DNA of 64,000 bases from Thalassotalea sp. 1_MG-2023 (GTDB taxonomy: Bacteria > Pseudomonadota > Gammaproteobacteria > Enterobacterales > Alteromonadaceae), in NCBI RefSeq assembly GCF_030546745.1, contig NZ_JAUOPD010000006.1, positions 1 through 64,000 of the forward strand, in the 5' to 3' direction. Numbering within the stretch: position 1 is the stretch's first letter; each line of letters opens with the position of its first letter. Of this stretch, positions 25,968 through 34,583 are shown piece by piece. Below the pieces are notes generated by a model. That model made no database searches and was not told the DNA's origin. It saw nothing but the letters and a program-made list of their open reading frames with translations. A program made the translations under genes and the position numbers.

Positions 25968-27023
25968 ATGGAAAGGTTACTGATATCACTTGTTTTTGCT
26001 GTATTTACGTTAACGGCACATGCAGAATCTGCAATTAATGTTGAGGTTACTAACGGTGAGGTTGCCAGCGTAAATGAAACATTAACGCTTTCTGGCAGTA
26101 TCGAATCTAAGCAACATGCAAGTTTAGCCCCTTTACAAGCGGGGGTAATCGCTAACATTTTTGTAGAAGCAGGTGATGTTGTTTCTAAAGGCCAACAACT
26201 CATGCAGCTTGATAGTCAACTCGCTGAACTTGAATTACAGCAAGCAATGGCCGACTATCAATCAGCACAAGCGGAGCAGTCAGAAGCTAATCGTCTATTG
26301 CAAGAAGTTGAAGAGCTTTCAAGTAAAAAGGTGGTTGCACAAACAACGATAGGGGAACGTCGCTCTCAATTATCTATAGCCGAAGCACAGGTTTTACGTG
26401 CTAAAGCAAGTGTTGAACAATATAAAGAAACATTAAAGCGACATGTATTACGTGCACCTTTTGCAGGTGTTGTTTCAGCACGCCATATTGATATTGGTGA
26501 ATGGGTTACTCAACAAACGGTTGTGTATACACTCGTTGAGCAACAACAGCTTCGGGTAAAACTTGCAATTCCGCAAGAATACTTATTTCAATTAACTAAC
26601 CCCAAAACTCATAACGTTACCATTATTCCTGACATCATTGGTGCTAAGCCCATTACAGCAACGTTGAGCCAAATAGTACCTGTTGCAAATGAACAAAGCC
26701 GAGCAGTGACCGCGTGGGTAGACCTACCTCAAGGGCATAATTTAGTGTCTGGTATGTCAGCGAAAGTGAATATTGCCTTTTCGGGTGATGCTACAAATAA
26801 ACAGCTAGTTTGGTTGCCTAAATCATCAATCAAAACTCACCCTGATGGTGGTCGCTCAGTGTTTATTGTTGATAATGGCAGAGCAACAAATGTCAAAGTA
26901 AAGGTCACGAAAAGCGAAGGAAGCAAAGTGGCTGTTGTAGGGATAAATGAGCACCAACGAGTCGTTACAACGGGAGTAGCCATTTTAAAAGCGGGTAGCA
27001 AAGTAACGGTAAAGGGTGAGTAG
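25968..27023 (+). CDS. RND efflux membrane-fusion (periplasmic adaptor) protein
   Basis: This 351-residue adaptor has a signal peptide (residues 1-19), a lipoyl half-motif (LAPLQAGVIANIFVEAGDVVSKGQQL), a coiled-coil hairpin of about 80 residues (ELQQAMADYQSAQAEQSEAN), the second lipoyl half (LRAPFAGVVSARHIDIGEWV), then beta-barrel and membrane-proximal domains. It links the inner-membrane pump encoded 2 bases downstream to an outer-membrane channel, which is not encoded nearby and is probably TolC. GAGG precedes the ATG. It lacks a lipobox, so it is probably periplasmic rather than lipid-anchored. Confidence 0.9.
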   Translation: MERLLISLVFAVFTLTAHAESAINVEVTNGEVASVNETLTLSGSIESKQHASLAPLQAGVIANIFVEAGDVVSKGQQLMQLDSQLAELELQQAMADYQSAQAEQSEANRLLQEVEELSSKKVVAQTTIGERRSQLSIAEAQVLRAKASVEQYKETLKRHVLRAPFAGVVSARHIDIGEWVTQQTVVYTLVEQQQLRVKLAIPQEYLFQLTNPKTHNVTIIPDIIGAKPITATLSQIVPVANEQSRAVTAWVDLPQGHNLVSGMSAKVNIAFSGDATNKQLVWLPKSSIKTHPDGGRSVFIVDNGRATNVKVKVTKSEGSKVAVVGINEHQRVVTTGVAILKAGSKVTVKGE

Positions 27024-27025
27024 CC

Positions 27026-30000
27026 ATGATTAAACAAGCCGTTAACCAAGGCGTATTAGTTGCCGTTGTTGTACTAATTTGTAGCATTTTAGGTGTTGTA
27101 GGCGCACTTAATATCCCGGTACAAATGATCCCTGATTTAGAAGTTAGAACCATTTCTGTACAAACGGGCTGGCCGGGCGCAACACCACAAGATGTTGAAA
27201 AAGAGATCCTAATCGAGCAGGAACGATATTTACGCGGTTTATCAAACCTCAAGCGAATGGTATCGTTCGCTGATATGGGTGAAGCGAATATTGAATTAGA
27301 GTTTCCCTTTGGTGTTGACGCAAATGATGCACTTATTCGGGTGAATAACGCGTTAAGTCAAGTGCCCGCTTATCCTGAGAACGTTGACCAACCTAGGCTT
27401 TATTCGAGCTCATTTTCGGGTAATGCGTTTATGTATTTTACCCTCAAACCGGTTGCAGGTAATCCGTTTGATCTTGATGTTGATATGCTCAGAGATTATG
27501 CCGAAGATTTTGTTCGGCCTCGTATGGAAAGCGTAGCAGGCGTTTCTGAAGTTCGCGTAAGCGGTGGCGCTCAGCGTCAAATTCAAATTAAAGTTGATGC
27601 TGCTCGGTTAGCACAACGAGGGGTTAGTTTACCTGAGTTAAGAACCGCGATTCGAACACGTAATAAAGATACCTCTGCGGGTGATATAGAAAGTGGTAAG
27701 AGTCGTTACTTATTGCGCGTTATTGGTCGTTTTGAACAATTGAGCGAATTAGAAGAGTTAGTTGTTGCCAGAAAAAATAGCACTGATATTCGTTTAAAAG
27801 ATGTAGCGATAGTTAACTTAGATCATTTTGAAACGCGAAGTGTTTCTTATAAAGATGGCGAACGAACACTCAGGTTGTCTGTAAGACGTGAAAGTGGCTC
27901 AAATGTACTTGCGATTAAAGAAGCCATGCTACCTATTGTGGAAGAAATTAACCAACAGTTATTAGCGCAAAATGGCCTTGAATTAACCTTAATGAGTGAT
28001 GACGTTCGTTATGTAAAAAGCTCGTTAGAAAATGTGTGGATCAATTTAGCGCTTGGCGCACTGTTAGCAACTCTTGTGATGTATTTATTTTTACGCTCTG
28101 GCAAGGCAACATTAGTTGGTGTGATGGGGATACCTATTTGTACCATCGCAGCCTTTTTAGCATTAATGTTATTTGGTCGAACCATTAACGTTATTTCGTT
28201 GGCGGGGGTTGCTTTTGCCATCGGCATGACGGTGGATAATACCATTGTAGTGCTTGAGTCTATCATGCAAGCAAAGCGTCAAGGTGTCAGTAAAGTACAA
28301 GCTGCAATTAATGGTGTGACTGAGGTTTGGCCTGCGGTTTTAGCTTCTACAGCGACAACAGTATTAGTATTTGCGCCTATTTTATTTGTCGAGCAAGAAG
28401 CAGGACAGTTATATTCTGATATCGCCATTGCAATTTCAGGCGCTATTATTGCTTCAATGTTTGTGGCTATTTTTGTGGTGCCTGTTGCACTTGCCACTTT
28501 AAGTAAGAAAAAAGACTTACAACATGGAAAACAATTAGCACTGTCAAAGAAATGGTTACTGTTAGCGAATCGTTTTACCCAAACCAAAAAACATGCACGC
28601 ATTACTTCTGCGGCATTTATCGTTGTGATTCTAACAAGTGCATTTTTATTGATGCCGGCAGCAGAATATTTACCAGAAGGTGAAGAACCCAAAGCGTTTT
28701 CGTCAATGATCGCCCCACCAAGCTATAATTTATCGGAAATGATGGTAATAGGGGAAGAGATCAGAGCGTATTTAGATCCTTTTGTGTTAGATGCGCACGA
28801 AGAAAAATTTTCAGCGGGTCAGTCTGAAATGCCTCCTCTTGAATACTACTCAATGTCAGTGTCTGTTGGGCGAATTTGGCTACTAAGTGCGCCGAAAGAT
28901 GCAACGTATATTGATCAAATGATGACAGCGATCACTGATAAATTTAAAAGTTATCCCGATATGCGTGCCTTCTCATCACGAGGATCTATTATTTCAAGTA
29001 ATGATGGAGGTACAAGGGCTGTTGCTGTTGATATAGCGGGTAGTGATATTAATGAATTATATCAAGCCGCAGATGCTGTTTATCAACAAGCAAGTGTTGT
29101 GTTTGATAACCCACAGATCAATTCAGATCCAAGTTCGTTAACCTTAGATCAACCATTAATTGAAATTAGCCCAAGGTGGCAAAGGCTTTCAGAGTTAGGG
29201 ATTAACAATAACGATTTTGGTTATGCTATTGCCGCAATGAGTGATGGTGCCTATGTAGATGAATTTATTTTAGAAGATGATAAAGTCGATATTTTTCTCT
29301 TCAGTGGCGAAGGTAACCAGCAAAGCCTTACGCAGTTAGCTAATACACCAATTATTGCCCCTGATGGTGAAGTTCTGCCCTTAAAAGCCTTGGCTGATTT
29401 AAAAGAAAGCCAAAACAGTAACTCTTTACGTCGTGTTGATGGTAAACGAACAGTAACGGTTTATATCATTCCACCACGTAATGTGGCTTTAGAAATCGCT
29501 GAGCAAAAAGTGCGACAAGAGTTATTGCCAGCACTATGGCAGCAAGGTGCCATTGCACAAGGGATTAATGTCAGTATTAGTGGCGCAGCCGATCAGCTCG
29601 AAGCAACGCAGGCATCTTTAAGTAGCAACTTTATTATCGCGCTTGTCTTGTGTTATTTATTGTTAGTGGCAATCTTTACTCATTGGCGTTACCCGTTATT
29701 TATTCTTGCTACAGTACCGCTTGGTATGGCTGGTGGCTTGTTGGGGCTAGTGCTTATTAATGGATTAAATAAAGCGTTAGGCGTTGTTGGCCTTGGTTTA
29801 ATACACCTTCCTTTTGATATGATCACCATGCTTGGTTTTCTAATTTTATTGGGCACGGTGGTCAATAACCCGATATTAATTGTGGATCAAACGCGCCGTT
29901 TTGTTCTTGAGCAAGGCATGGCGGTTAGAGAAGCAGTGATTCAATCGGTAGAAAAACGCTTAAAACCGATTCTTATGTCAACAGCAACCACACTTTTTGG

Positions 30001-30148
30001 GCTAGCGCCATTAGTGCTTATTCCAGGCGAAGGTACAGAATTATACCGTGGGGTAGGGGTTATTGTGTTAAGCGGTATTTTTGTTTCTACCTTTTTAAGC
30101 CTAACTTTTTTACCCGCGTTACTCGTTGCTGTACTGCATAGAAAATAG
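27026..30148 (+). CDS. RND efflux pump permease with atypical proton-relay residues
   Basis: This 1040-residue protein has 12 membrane helices with two large periplasmic loops, as in the AcrB/HAE family. Aligned by motif, helix 4 reads AIGMTVDNTIVVLE: Asp404 is present, but the second relay aspartate (AcrB Asp408) is Asn405. In helix 10 the motif VVNNPILIVDQ has Asn947 where AcrB has Lys940. The pump may therefore belong to a distinct RND branch with altered coupling. It is co-transcribed with the adaptor gene. The substrate is unknown. Confidence 0.9.
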   Translation: MIKQAVNQGVLVAVVVLICSILGVVGALNIPVQMIPDLEVRTISVQTGWPGATPQDVEKEILIEQERYLRGLSNLKRMVSFADMGEANIELEFPFGVDANDALIRVNNALSQVPAYPENVDQPRLYSSSFSGNAFMYFTLKPVAGNPFDLDVDMLRDYAEDFVRPRMESVAGVSEVRVSGGAQRQIQIKVDAARLAQRGVSLPELRTAIRTRNKDTSAGDIESGKSRYLLRVIGRFEQLSELEELVVARKNSTDIRLKDVAIVNLDHFETRSVSYKDGERTLRLSVRRESGSNVLAIKEAMLPIVEEINQQLLAQNGLELTLMSDDVRYVKSSLENVWINLALGALLATLVMYLFLRSGKATLVGVMGIPICTIAAFLALMLFGRTINVISLAGVAFAIGMTVDNTIVVLESIMQAKRQGVSKVQAAINGVTEVWPAVLASTATTVLVFAPILFVEQEAGQLYSDIAIAISGAIIASMFVAIFVVPVALATLSKKKDLQHGKQLALSKKWLLLANRFTQTKKHARITSAAFIVVILTSAFLLMPAAEYLPEGEEPKAFSSMIAPPSYNLSEMMVIGEEIRAYLDPFVLDAHEEKFSAGQSEMPPLEYYSMSVSVGRIWLLSAPKDATYIDQMMTAITDKFKSYPDMRAFSSRGSIISSNDGGTRAVAVDIAGSDINELYQAADAVYQQASVVFDNPQINSDPSSLTLDQPLIEISPRWQRLSELGINNNDFGYAIAAMSDGAYVDEFILEDDKVDIFLFSGEGNQQSLTQLANTPIIAPDGEVLPLKALADLKESQNSNSLRRVDGKRTVTVYIIPPRNVALEIAEQKVRQELLPALWQQGAIAQGINVSISGAADQLEATQASLSSNFIIALVLCYLLLVAIFTHWRYPLFILATVPLGMAGGLLGLVLINGLNKALGVVGLGLIHLPFDMITMLGFLILLGTVVNNPILIVDQTRRFVLEQGMAVREAVIQSVEKRLKPILMSTATTLFGLAPLVLIPGEGTELYRGVGVIVLSGIFVSTFLSLTFLPALLVAVLHRK

Positions 30149-30220
30149 TGCTAATTAAATATACTTGATCATATTATTCAGTATAAAAATGGAGACTTTA
30201 TTATACGAGAAGGCATCACA

Positions 30221-30235
30221 GTACTTAAGCACTAT
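30221..30235. promoter_or_regulatory. Near-palindromic 15-bp motif upstream of the hybrid kinase gene
   Basis: GTACTTAAGCACTAT lies 59 bp ahead of the CrbS-like kinase gene. It matches 14 of 15 bases with the motif at 36988-37002 in the divergent region between the TonB receptor and the GntP permease operon. It resembles an inverted-repeat site of the kind NarL-type regulators bind, so the response regulator at 33808-34461 is a candidate. Binding is inferred. Confidence 0.45.
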
Positions 30236-30293
30236 TCGCAATTTTAGATAGATAGATTAGTATGGCTAAAACAATAATAAAAAATTGTCTGTT

Positions 30294-33200
30294 ATGCTGC
30301 CGATTTCTGTCTTAGTTTTATTAAGCTTTTTCTACCTAATTTTACTGTTTACCATTGCCTTTGTTGGTGATAAATACACAATTTCAAAAAAGGTTAAACC
30401 GGTAGTTTATAGCCTAGGCTTGGGTGTTTATTGTACCTCTTGGGCGTTTTATGGCGTAACAGGGCAATCGGCAACCACGGGTTGGTGGTTTACGCCAACC
30501 TATACTGGCGCTATTTTAGTGTTTATTTTTGCCTGGCCATTAGTGCTAAAAGTTGCGCGTATTTGTCGTGAACAGTCGTTAACCTCGTTAGCTGATTTTA
30601 TTTCATCTCGTTATGGTAAGTCTTCAAAATTAGCAGGGCTAATAACCGTAACCGCCGTATTTGCTATTATTCCCTATATTGCTTTGCAGCTTCGGGCGAT
30701 CACAAGTAGCTTTAATGAAGTGATTAATTACCCCAATGAGCAATCGCCGGTCGATGTCACACTTTTATTTACCGTTACGTTAGCTGTGTTTGCCATATTG
30801 TTCGGAACTAGACGTATTCGCCCCTCTGAACATAACCCTGGACTTTTATTAGCGATAGCATTCGAATCAATTGTTAAGCTATTTACGTTTTTAGCGATTG
30901 GCTTTTTCGTGTGTTTTTATATGTTTGATGGCATCACAGAGCTGTTTAAGCAAGCAAGTGTTCATCATGCGGTACAAAACATTAGTTCACCACCCAGTTA
31001 TGTTTATGTTATGCAAACATTGCTTGGTGTGCTGATGATGTTTTGTTTACCACGTCAATTCCACATGACATTCATTGAGTTAGATGAAGAAAAGGAACTG
31101 AAAACAGCACGCTGGTTATTTCCTTTCTATATGATTTTAATTAATATTTTTGCACTGCCTATTGCTTATGCCGGCTTAATTTTATTTGACGGTGTGAGTG
31201 TTGGTTCTGACAGTTTTATGCTGCAATTGCCGATATTAGCAGGAAGTCAATTAATGACATTAGTGTCATTTTTAGGGGGCTTTTCAGCAGCGACTAGTAT
31301 GGTAATTGTTGCAACCATCGTATTAAGCATTATGATTTCTAATGACTTGATCACGCCTAAATTGCTAAATCGTGAAGCACATGCTGGACAACTACAAAAA
31401 TTAAGCCCTGATAAATTGTTGTTGATCCGCCGTATCGCCATTGTCATTATACTTTTAGCGGCTTATGCCTATTATCAGGTTACCTCTAATTCTGAACTGT
31501 TAGCGGTTACTGGCTTAATGTCTATGTCGCTAGTTGCGCAGTTTTCTCCTGCATTATTACTCGGGCTAGTATGGCGTAAAGCAAACCAAAAAGCGGCTTA
31601 CCGCAGTATTATTGTTGGTACACTCTTTTGGGCCTACACCTTGTTGTTACCTTCGCTTCATCAGAGTGTGATTAATATTGATGCACTATTACAGGAAGGT
31701 TTTTTAGGTATCGCCTGGCTCCGTCCCACGATGATGTTTGGCTTAGAGCTCGAGTTTATTTCTCACGGAGTGTTTATTAGTCTCGTGGCAAGCTTTTTGG
31801 TGTTTGTATATTACTCTTTGACTGCAACACCAGAAATTACTGAGCAATTGCATGCAGTAAAGTTTATTCACCCAGATGACTCTCAACGAGATTTTAATCA
31901 AATATCATCTGCATTAACCATTCGTGACTTGCATAGTTTAGTGGCCCGTTTTTTTGGTCCAACGGTAGCTGATCAGCTTATAGGTGATTACTTTCAACAA
32001 CAGGTGTTTAACTGGGAGCATGTAGCGCCAGTTGCTTTAGAGCAAAAAGCAGAACAAGAATTAGCTGGCGTTATTGGCGGAGCTTCCGCGAAGCTTTTGT
32101 TTGATTCAGCTAAACGTAGACGTAGCGCATTATTAAATGATGTGGTCGATATTGTTGATGAAGCGAGCGAGTTGTTACGTTTTAATCGTTCGTTACTTCA
32201 AGCGACAATACAAAATGTTGAACAAGGGATTTCTGTGGTAGACAAAGAATTGCGTGTTGTTGCATGGAATCGCCGATACATCGAAATGTTTGATTATCCT
32301 GAAAAAGAGATTTTTGTCGGTAGGCCGGTTGAAGAAGTTTTACAATTTAATGCTAACAGAGGCTTATTTAATAAAGATAACAATGATGAAGAGATTGCTA
32401 AACGTATTGGCTATCTTAGAAAAGGAATTTCCTACCGGTTTCAGCGGGTACAGAAAAATGGCAAGGTATATGAAATGTCTGGTAATCCATTGCCTGGAGG
32501 TGGCTTTGTTACAACGTATGCTGATATTACCGAGTTTGTTAACACACAAAAAGCGTTAGAAGAAGTGAATGTTCACTTAGAGTCTCGCGTTGAACAACGT
32601 ACGCACGATTTACAGCAATTAAACTTACATTTACAAGCGGCGAAGCAAGAAGCAGAGCAAGCTAATATTAATAAAACACGTTACTTTGCGGCATTAAGTC
32701 ATGATTTGTTGCAGCCGTTTAATGCGGCCAGTTTATTTTCTTCAATTCTTGCTGAAAAAGCACGAGAGCAAAACGGCGATAAAGCTGAAATTACAGAATT
32801 AAGTGACAATATCCATTATTCGTTAACCAATGCCGAACAGTTACTCAGTTCGATATTAGAGCTGACAAAATTAGATGCCGGTAGCACAACGCCTTATTTA
32901 GAAGATTTCAATATTGAAAGCTTTATACGACCGATCGCTGAAGAGTTTGCTTATCTTGCCCAAAATAAGCAATTAACCCTAGAACAACGCATTGAAAATT
33001 GCGCAACCCGTTCTGATAAAGCGTTATTAAGACGCGTGTTACAAAACTTATTAGCCAATGCGCTACGCTATACTGATCGTGGCACAATTTCATTAAATGC
33101 CTATCAACTGCAACAAAAGTTGATCATTGAAGTGGTTGATACGGGAGTCGGTATTAAACAAGAAGATCAACAACGTATTTTTAATGATTTTGAGCAAATT

Positions 33201-33779
33201 GAAGGGGCTCAAGGTAATAAACACCATGTAGGTTTAGGCTTAGGGCTCGCGATTACTTCGCGAATCTGTAAAATTTTAGGTATTCCGTTAACCTTAACTT
33301 CGTCGTTAAATAGCGGAAGCTGTTTTACTTTATCATTGCCAGTGATCAAAATGTCGCAAACAGCTGATACTGATGCATTGCCTGTTATTAATCGAAATAG
33401 ACGAGATTTAGCGGGCTTACACGTTTTAGTGATTGATAACGATGCTGCAGTTTTAGCTGCGATGGAACAACGACTATTAGAGTGGGGGTGTCAGGTGAGT
33501 GTTGCACATGACGCGCAAACGGCTTTAGTGAAATGTCAGCAGCAGTTACCAGAGATGATTTTGGCTGATTATCATTTAGATCATGGTAAAACGGGTGTTG
33601 ATGCCGTAAATCATATTCGTAATACTTTACAGTGCCAGATCCCTATCATTATCAATTCTGCTGATCATTCCGAAGAGCTTTATGAGCAAGTCGTTGAGAA
33701 TAATTTTATTTTTATTAATAAGCCGGTAAAACCTGCGGCATTAAAACGCACGATAAAATCGTTGATGGTAAGTACTTAA
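30294..33779 (+). CDS. CrbS-like hybrid histidine kinase with sodium/solute symporter domain
   Basis: This protein has about 1161 residues. The first ~500 form a 13-helix SSS (sodium/solute symporter) domain. A PAS domain follows (NVEQGISVVDKELRVVAWNRRY), then HisKA (YFAALSHDLLQPFNAASL), HATPase (NALRYTDRG, DTGVGI, GLGLGLAI) and a C-terminal receiver (LVIDND, MILADYHLDHG with the phospho-Asp, NKPVKP). Proteins of this design (CrbS, MxtR) sense acetate or related compounds and control acetate and ethanol metabolism through a NarL-type partner. The ATG at 30294 fits family N-termini better than the in-frame TTG at 30285; neither has a strong ribosome site. Confidence 0.88.
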   Translation: MLPISVLVLLSFFYLILLFTIAFVGDKYTISKKVKPVVYSLGLGVYCTSWAFYGVTGQSATTGWWFTPTYTGAILVFIFAWPLVLKVARICREQSLTSLADFISSRYGKSSKLAGLITVTAVFAIIPYIALQLRAITSSFNEVINYPNEQSPVDVTLLFTVTLAVFAILFGTRRIRPSEHNPGLLLAIAFESIVKLFTFLAIGFFVCFYMFDGITELFKQASVHHAVQNISSPPSYVYVMQTLLGVLMMFCLPRQFHMTFIELDEEKELKTARWLFPFYMILINIFALPIAYAGLILFDGVSVGSDSFMLQLPILAGSQLMTLVSFLGGFSAATSMVIVATIVLSIMISNDLITPKLLNREAHAGQLQKLSPDKLLLIRRIAIVIILLAAYAYYQVTSNSELLAVTGLMSMSLVAQFSPALLLGLVWRKANQKAAYRSIIVGTLFWAYTLLLPSLHQSVINIDALLQEGFLGIAWLRPTMMFGLELEFISHGVFISLVASFLVFVYYSLTATPEITEQLHAVKFIHPDDSQRDFNQISSALTIRDLHSLVARFFGPTVADQLIGDYFQQQVFNWEHVAPVALEQKAEQELAGVIGGASAKLLFDSAKRRRSALLNDVVDIVDEASELLRFNRSLLQATIQNVEQGISVVDKELRVVAWNRRYIEMFDYPEKEIFVGRPVEEVLQFNANRGLFNKDNNDEEIAKRIGYLRKGISYRFQRVQKNGKVYEMSGNPLPGGGFVTTYADITEFVNTQKALEEVNVHLESRVEQRTHDLQQLNLHLQAAKQEAEQANINKTRYFAALSHDLLQPFNAASLFSSILAEKAREQNGDKAEITELSDNIHYSLTNAEQLLSSILELTKLDAGSTTPYLEDFNIESFIRPIAEEFAYLAQNKQLTLEQRIENCATRSDKALLRRVLQNLLANALRYTDRGTISLNAYQLQQKLIIEVVDTGVGIKQEDQQRIFNDFEQIEGAQGNKHHVGLGLGLAITSRICKILGIPLTLTSSLNSGSCFTLSLPVIKMSQTADTDALPVINRNRRDLAGLHVLVIDNDAAVLAAMEQRLLEWGCQVSVAHDAQTALVKCQQQLPEMILADYHLDHGKTGVDAVNHIRNTLQCQIPIIINSADHSEELYEQVVENNFIFINKPVKPAALKRTIKSLMVST

Positions 33780-33807
33780 TGCTTTTTTAAACGTACAATA
33801 ACAGCCC

Positions 33808-34461
33808 TTAATTTGCAGTCATTTGTTTCAGGTTTTGAAACAGCATACTGGCCTGTGTGCGGTTATTTACTTGCAGCTTTTGTAAAATAGCCGAAACATG
33901 ATTTTTTACTGTTGGTTCTTGAATATTCATTTCATAGGCGATTTGTTTATTAAGTAACCCGTCTGCGATCATTTGCAAAACCCGATATTGTGCAGGGGTT
34001 AATTTATGTAACTTATCAGCAAGTGCTTTTGCCGGAGTCGGTTCGATATTGGTTAAATCAATACCAACTGGTAGCCATGTTTCACCGTCGAGTACTTCTT
34101 CAATTGCGGCGGCAATTTGATCTAAAGAGGCTGATTTAGGGATATAACCACTTGCGCCCAAGTCAATCGCTTTACTAATGACACTAGGGTCTTCGTTTGC
34201 AGATACCATAACCACTTGAATGTCTTGATAGGCATTTTTGATTGACGTTAAGCCAGTAAAACCTTCATTACCGGGCATGTTCAAATCAAGGAAAATAAGT
34301 TCAATATCAGGGTGTTGTTGAATTACTTGGATAAGACTATCGTAACAATCAGCTTCGATTATTTCGCTTGTTGGTAGTAATTTACTTGCCGCTTGAATTA
34401 ACGCAGTTCTAAATAATGGGTGATCATCGGCAACCGCTAATTTCACAACATCTTCACTCAT
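33808..34461 (-). CDS. NarL/LuxR-type response regulator (CrbR-like)
   Basis: This 217-residue protein has a receiver domain (acidic pocket in VADDHPLF, phospho-Asp in LIFLDLNMPGNEG, Lys in YIPKSA) and a C-terminal LuxR-type helix-turn-helix (LTPAQYRVLQMIADGLLNKQIAYEM). It converges on the CrbS-like kinase gene with only 28 bases between stops, so it is the likely cognate partner. Inferred targets include the neighbouring receptor, permease and 3-hydroxybutyrate genes. Confidence 0.88.
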   Translation of the reverse strand: MSEDVVKLAVADDHPLFRTALIQAASKLLPTSEIIEADCYDSLIQVIQQHPDIELIFLDLNMPGNEGFTGLTSIKNAYQDIQVVMVSANEDPSVISKAIDLGASGYIPKSASLDQIAAAIEEVLDGETWLPVGIDLTNIEPTPAKALADKLHKLTPAQYRVLQMIADGLLNKQIAYEMNIQEPTVKNHVSAILQKLQVNNRTQASMLFQNLKQMTAN

Positions 34462-34501
34462 AATAAACCTTTGTAAGACTATTAAAACAGAATGAAGAAG
34501 A

Positions 34502-34571
34502 GGGCGCTAGTGCCCCCTTCAGTTTAGCGCGTGTTAATCTTTTTGGGGTAAACGTTGTTCAACACGCGCTA
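34502..34571 (-). terminator. Two hairpins downstream of the TonB receptor gene
   Basis: AACACGCGCTA (34561-34571) pairs with TAGCGCGTGTT (34525-34535) across 25 nt as a perfect 11-bp stem. A second GGGC/GCCC hairpin (34502-34515) follows in the direction of transcription. Both lie between the receptor stop (34584) and the regulator gene. They probably end the receptor transcript and keep it separate from the response regulator; neither has a long T-tract. Confidence 0.5.
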
Positions 34572-34583
34572 GTCTACGCTAAA

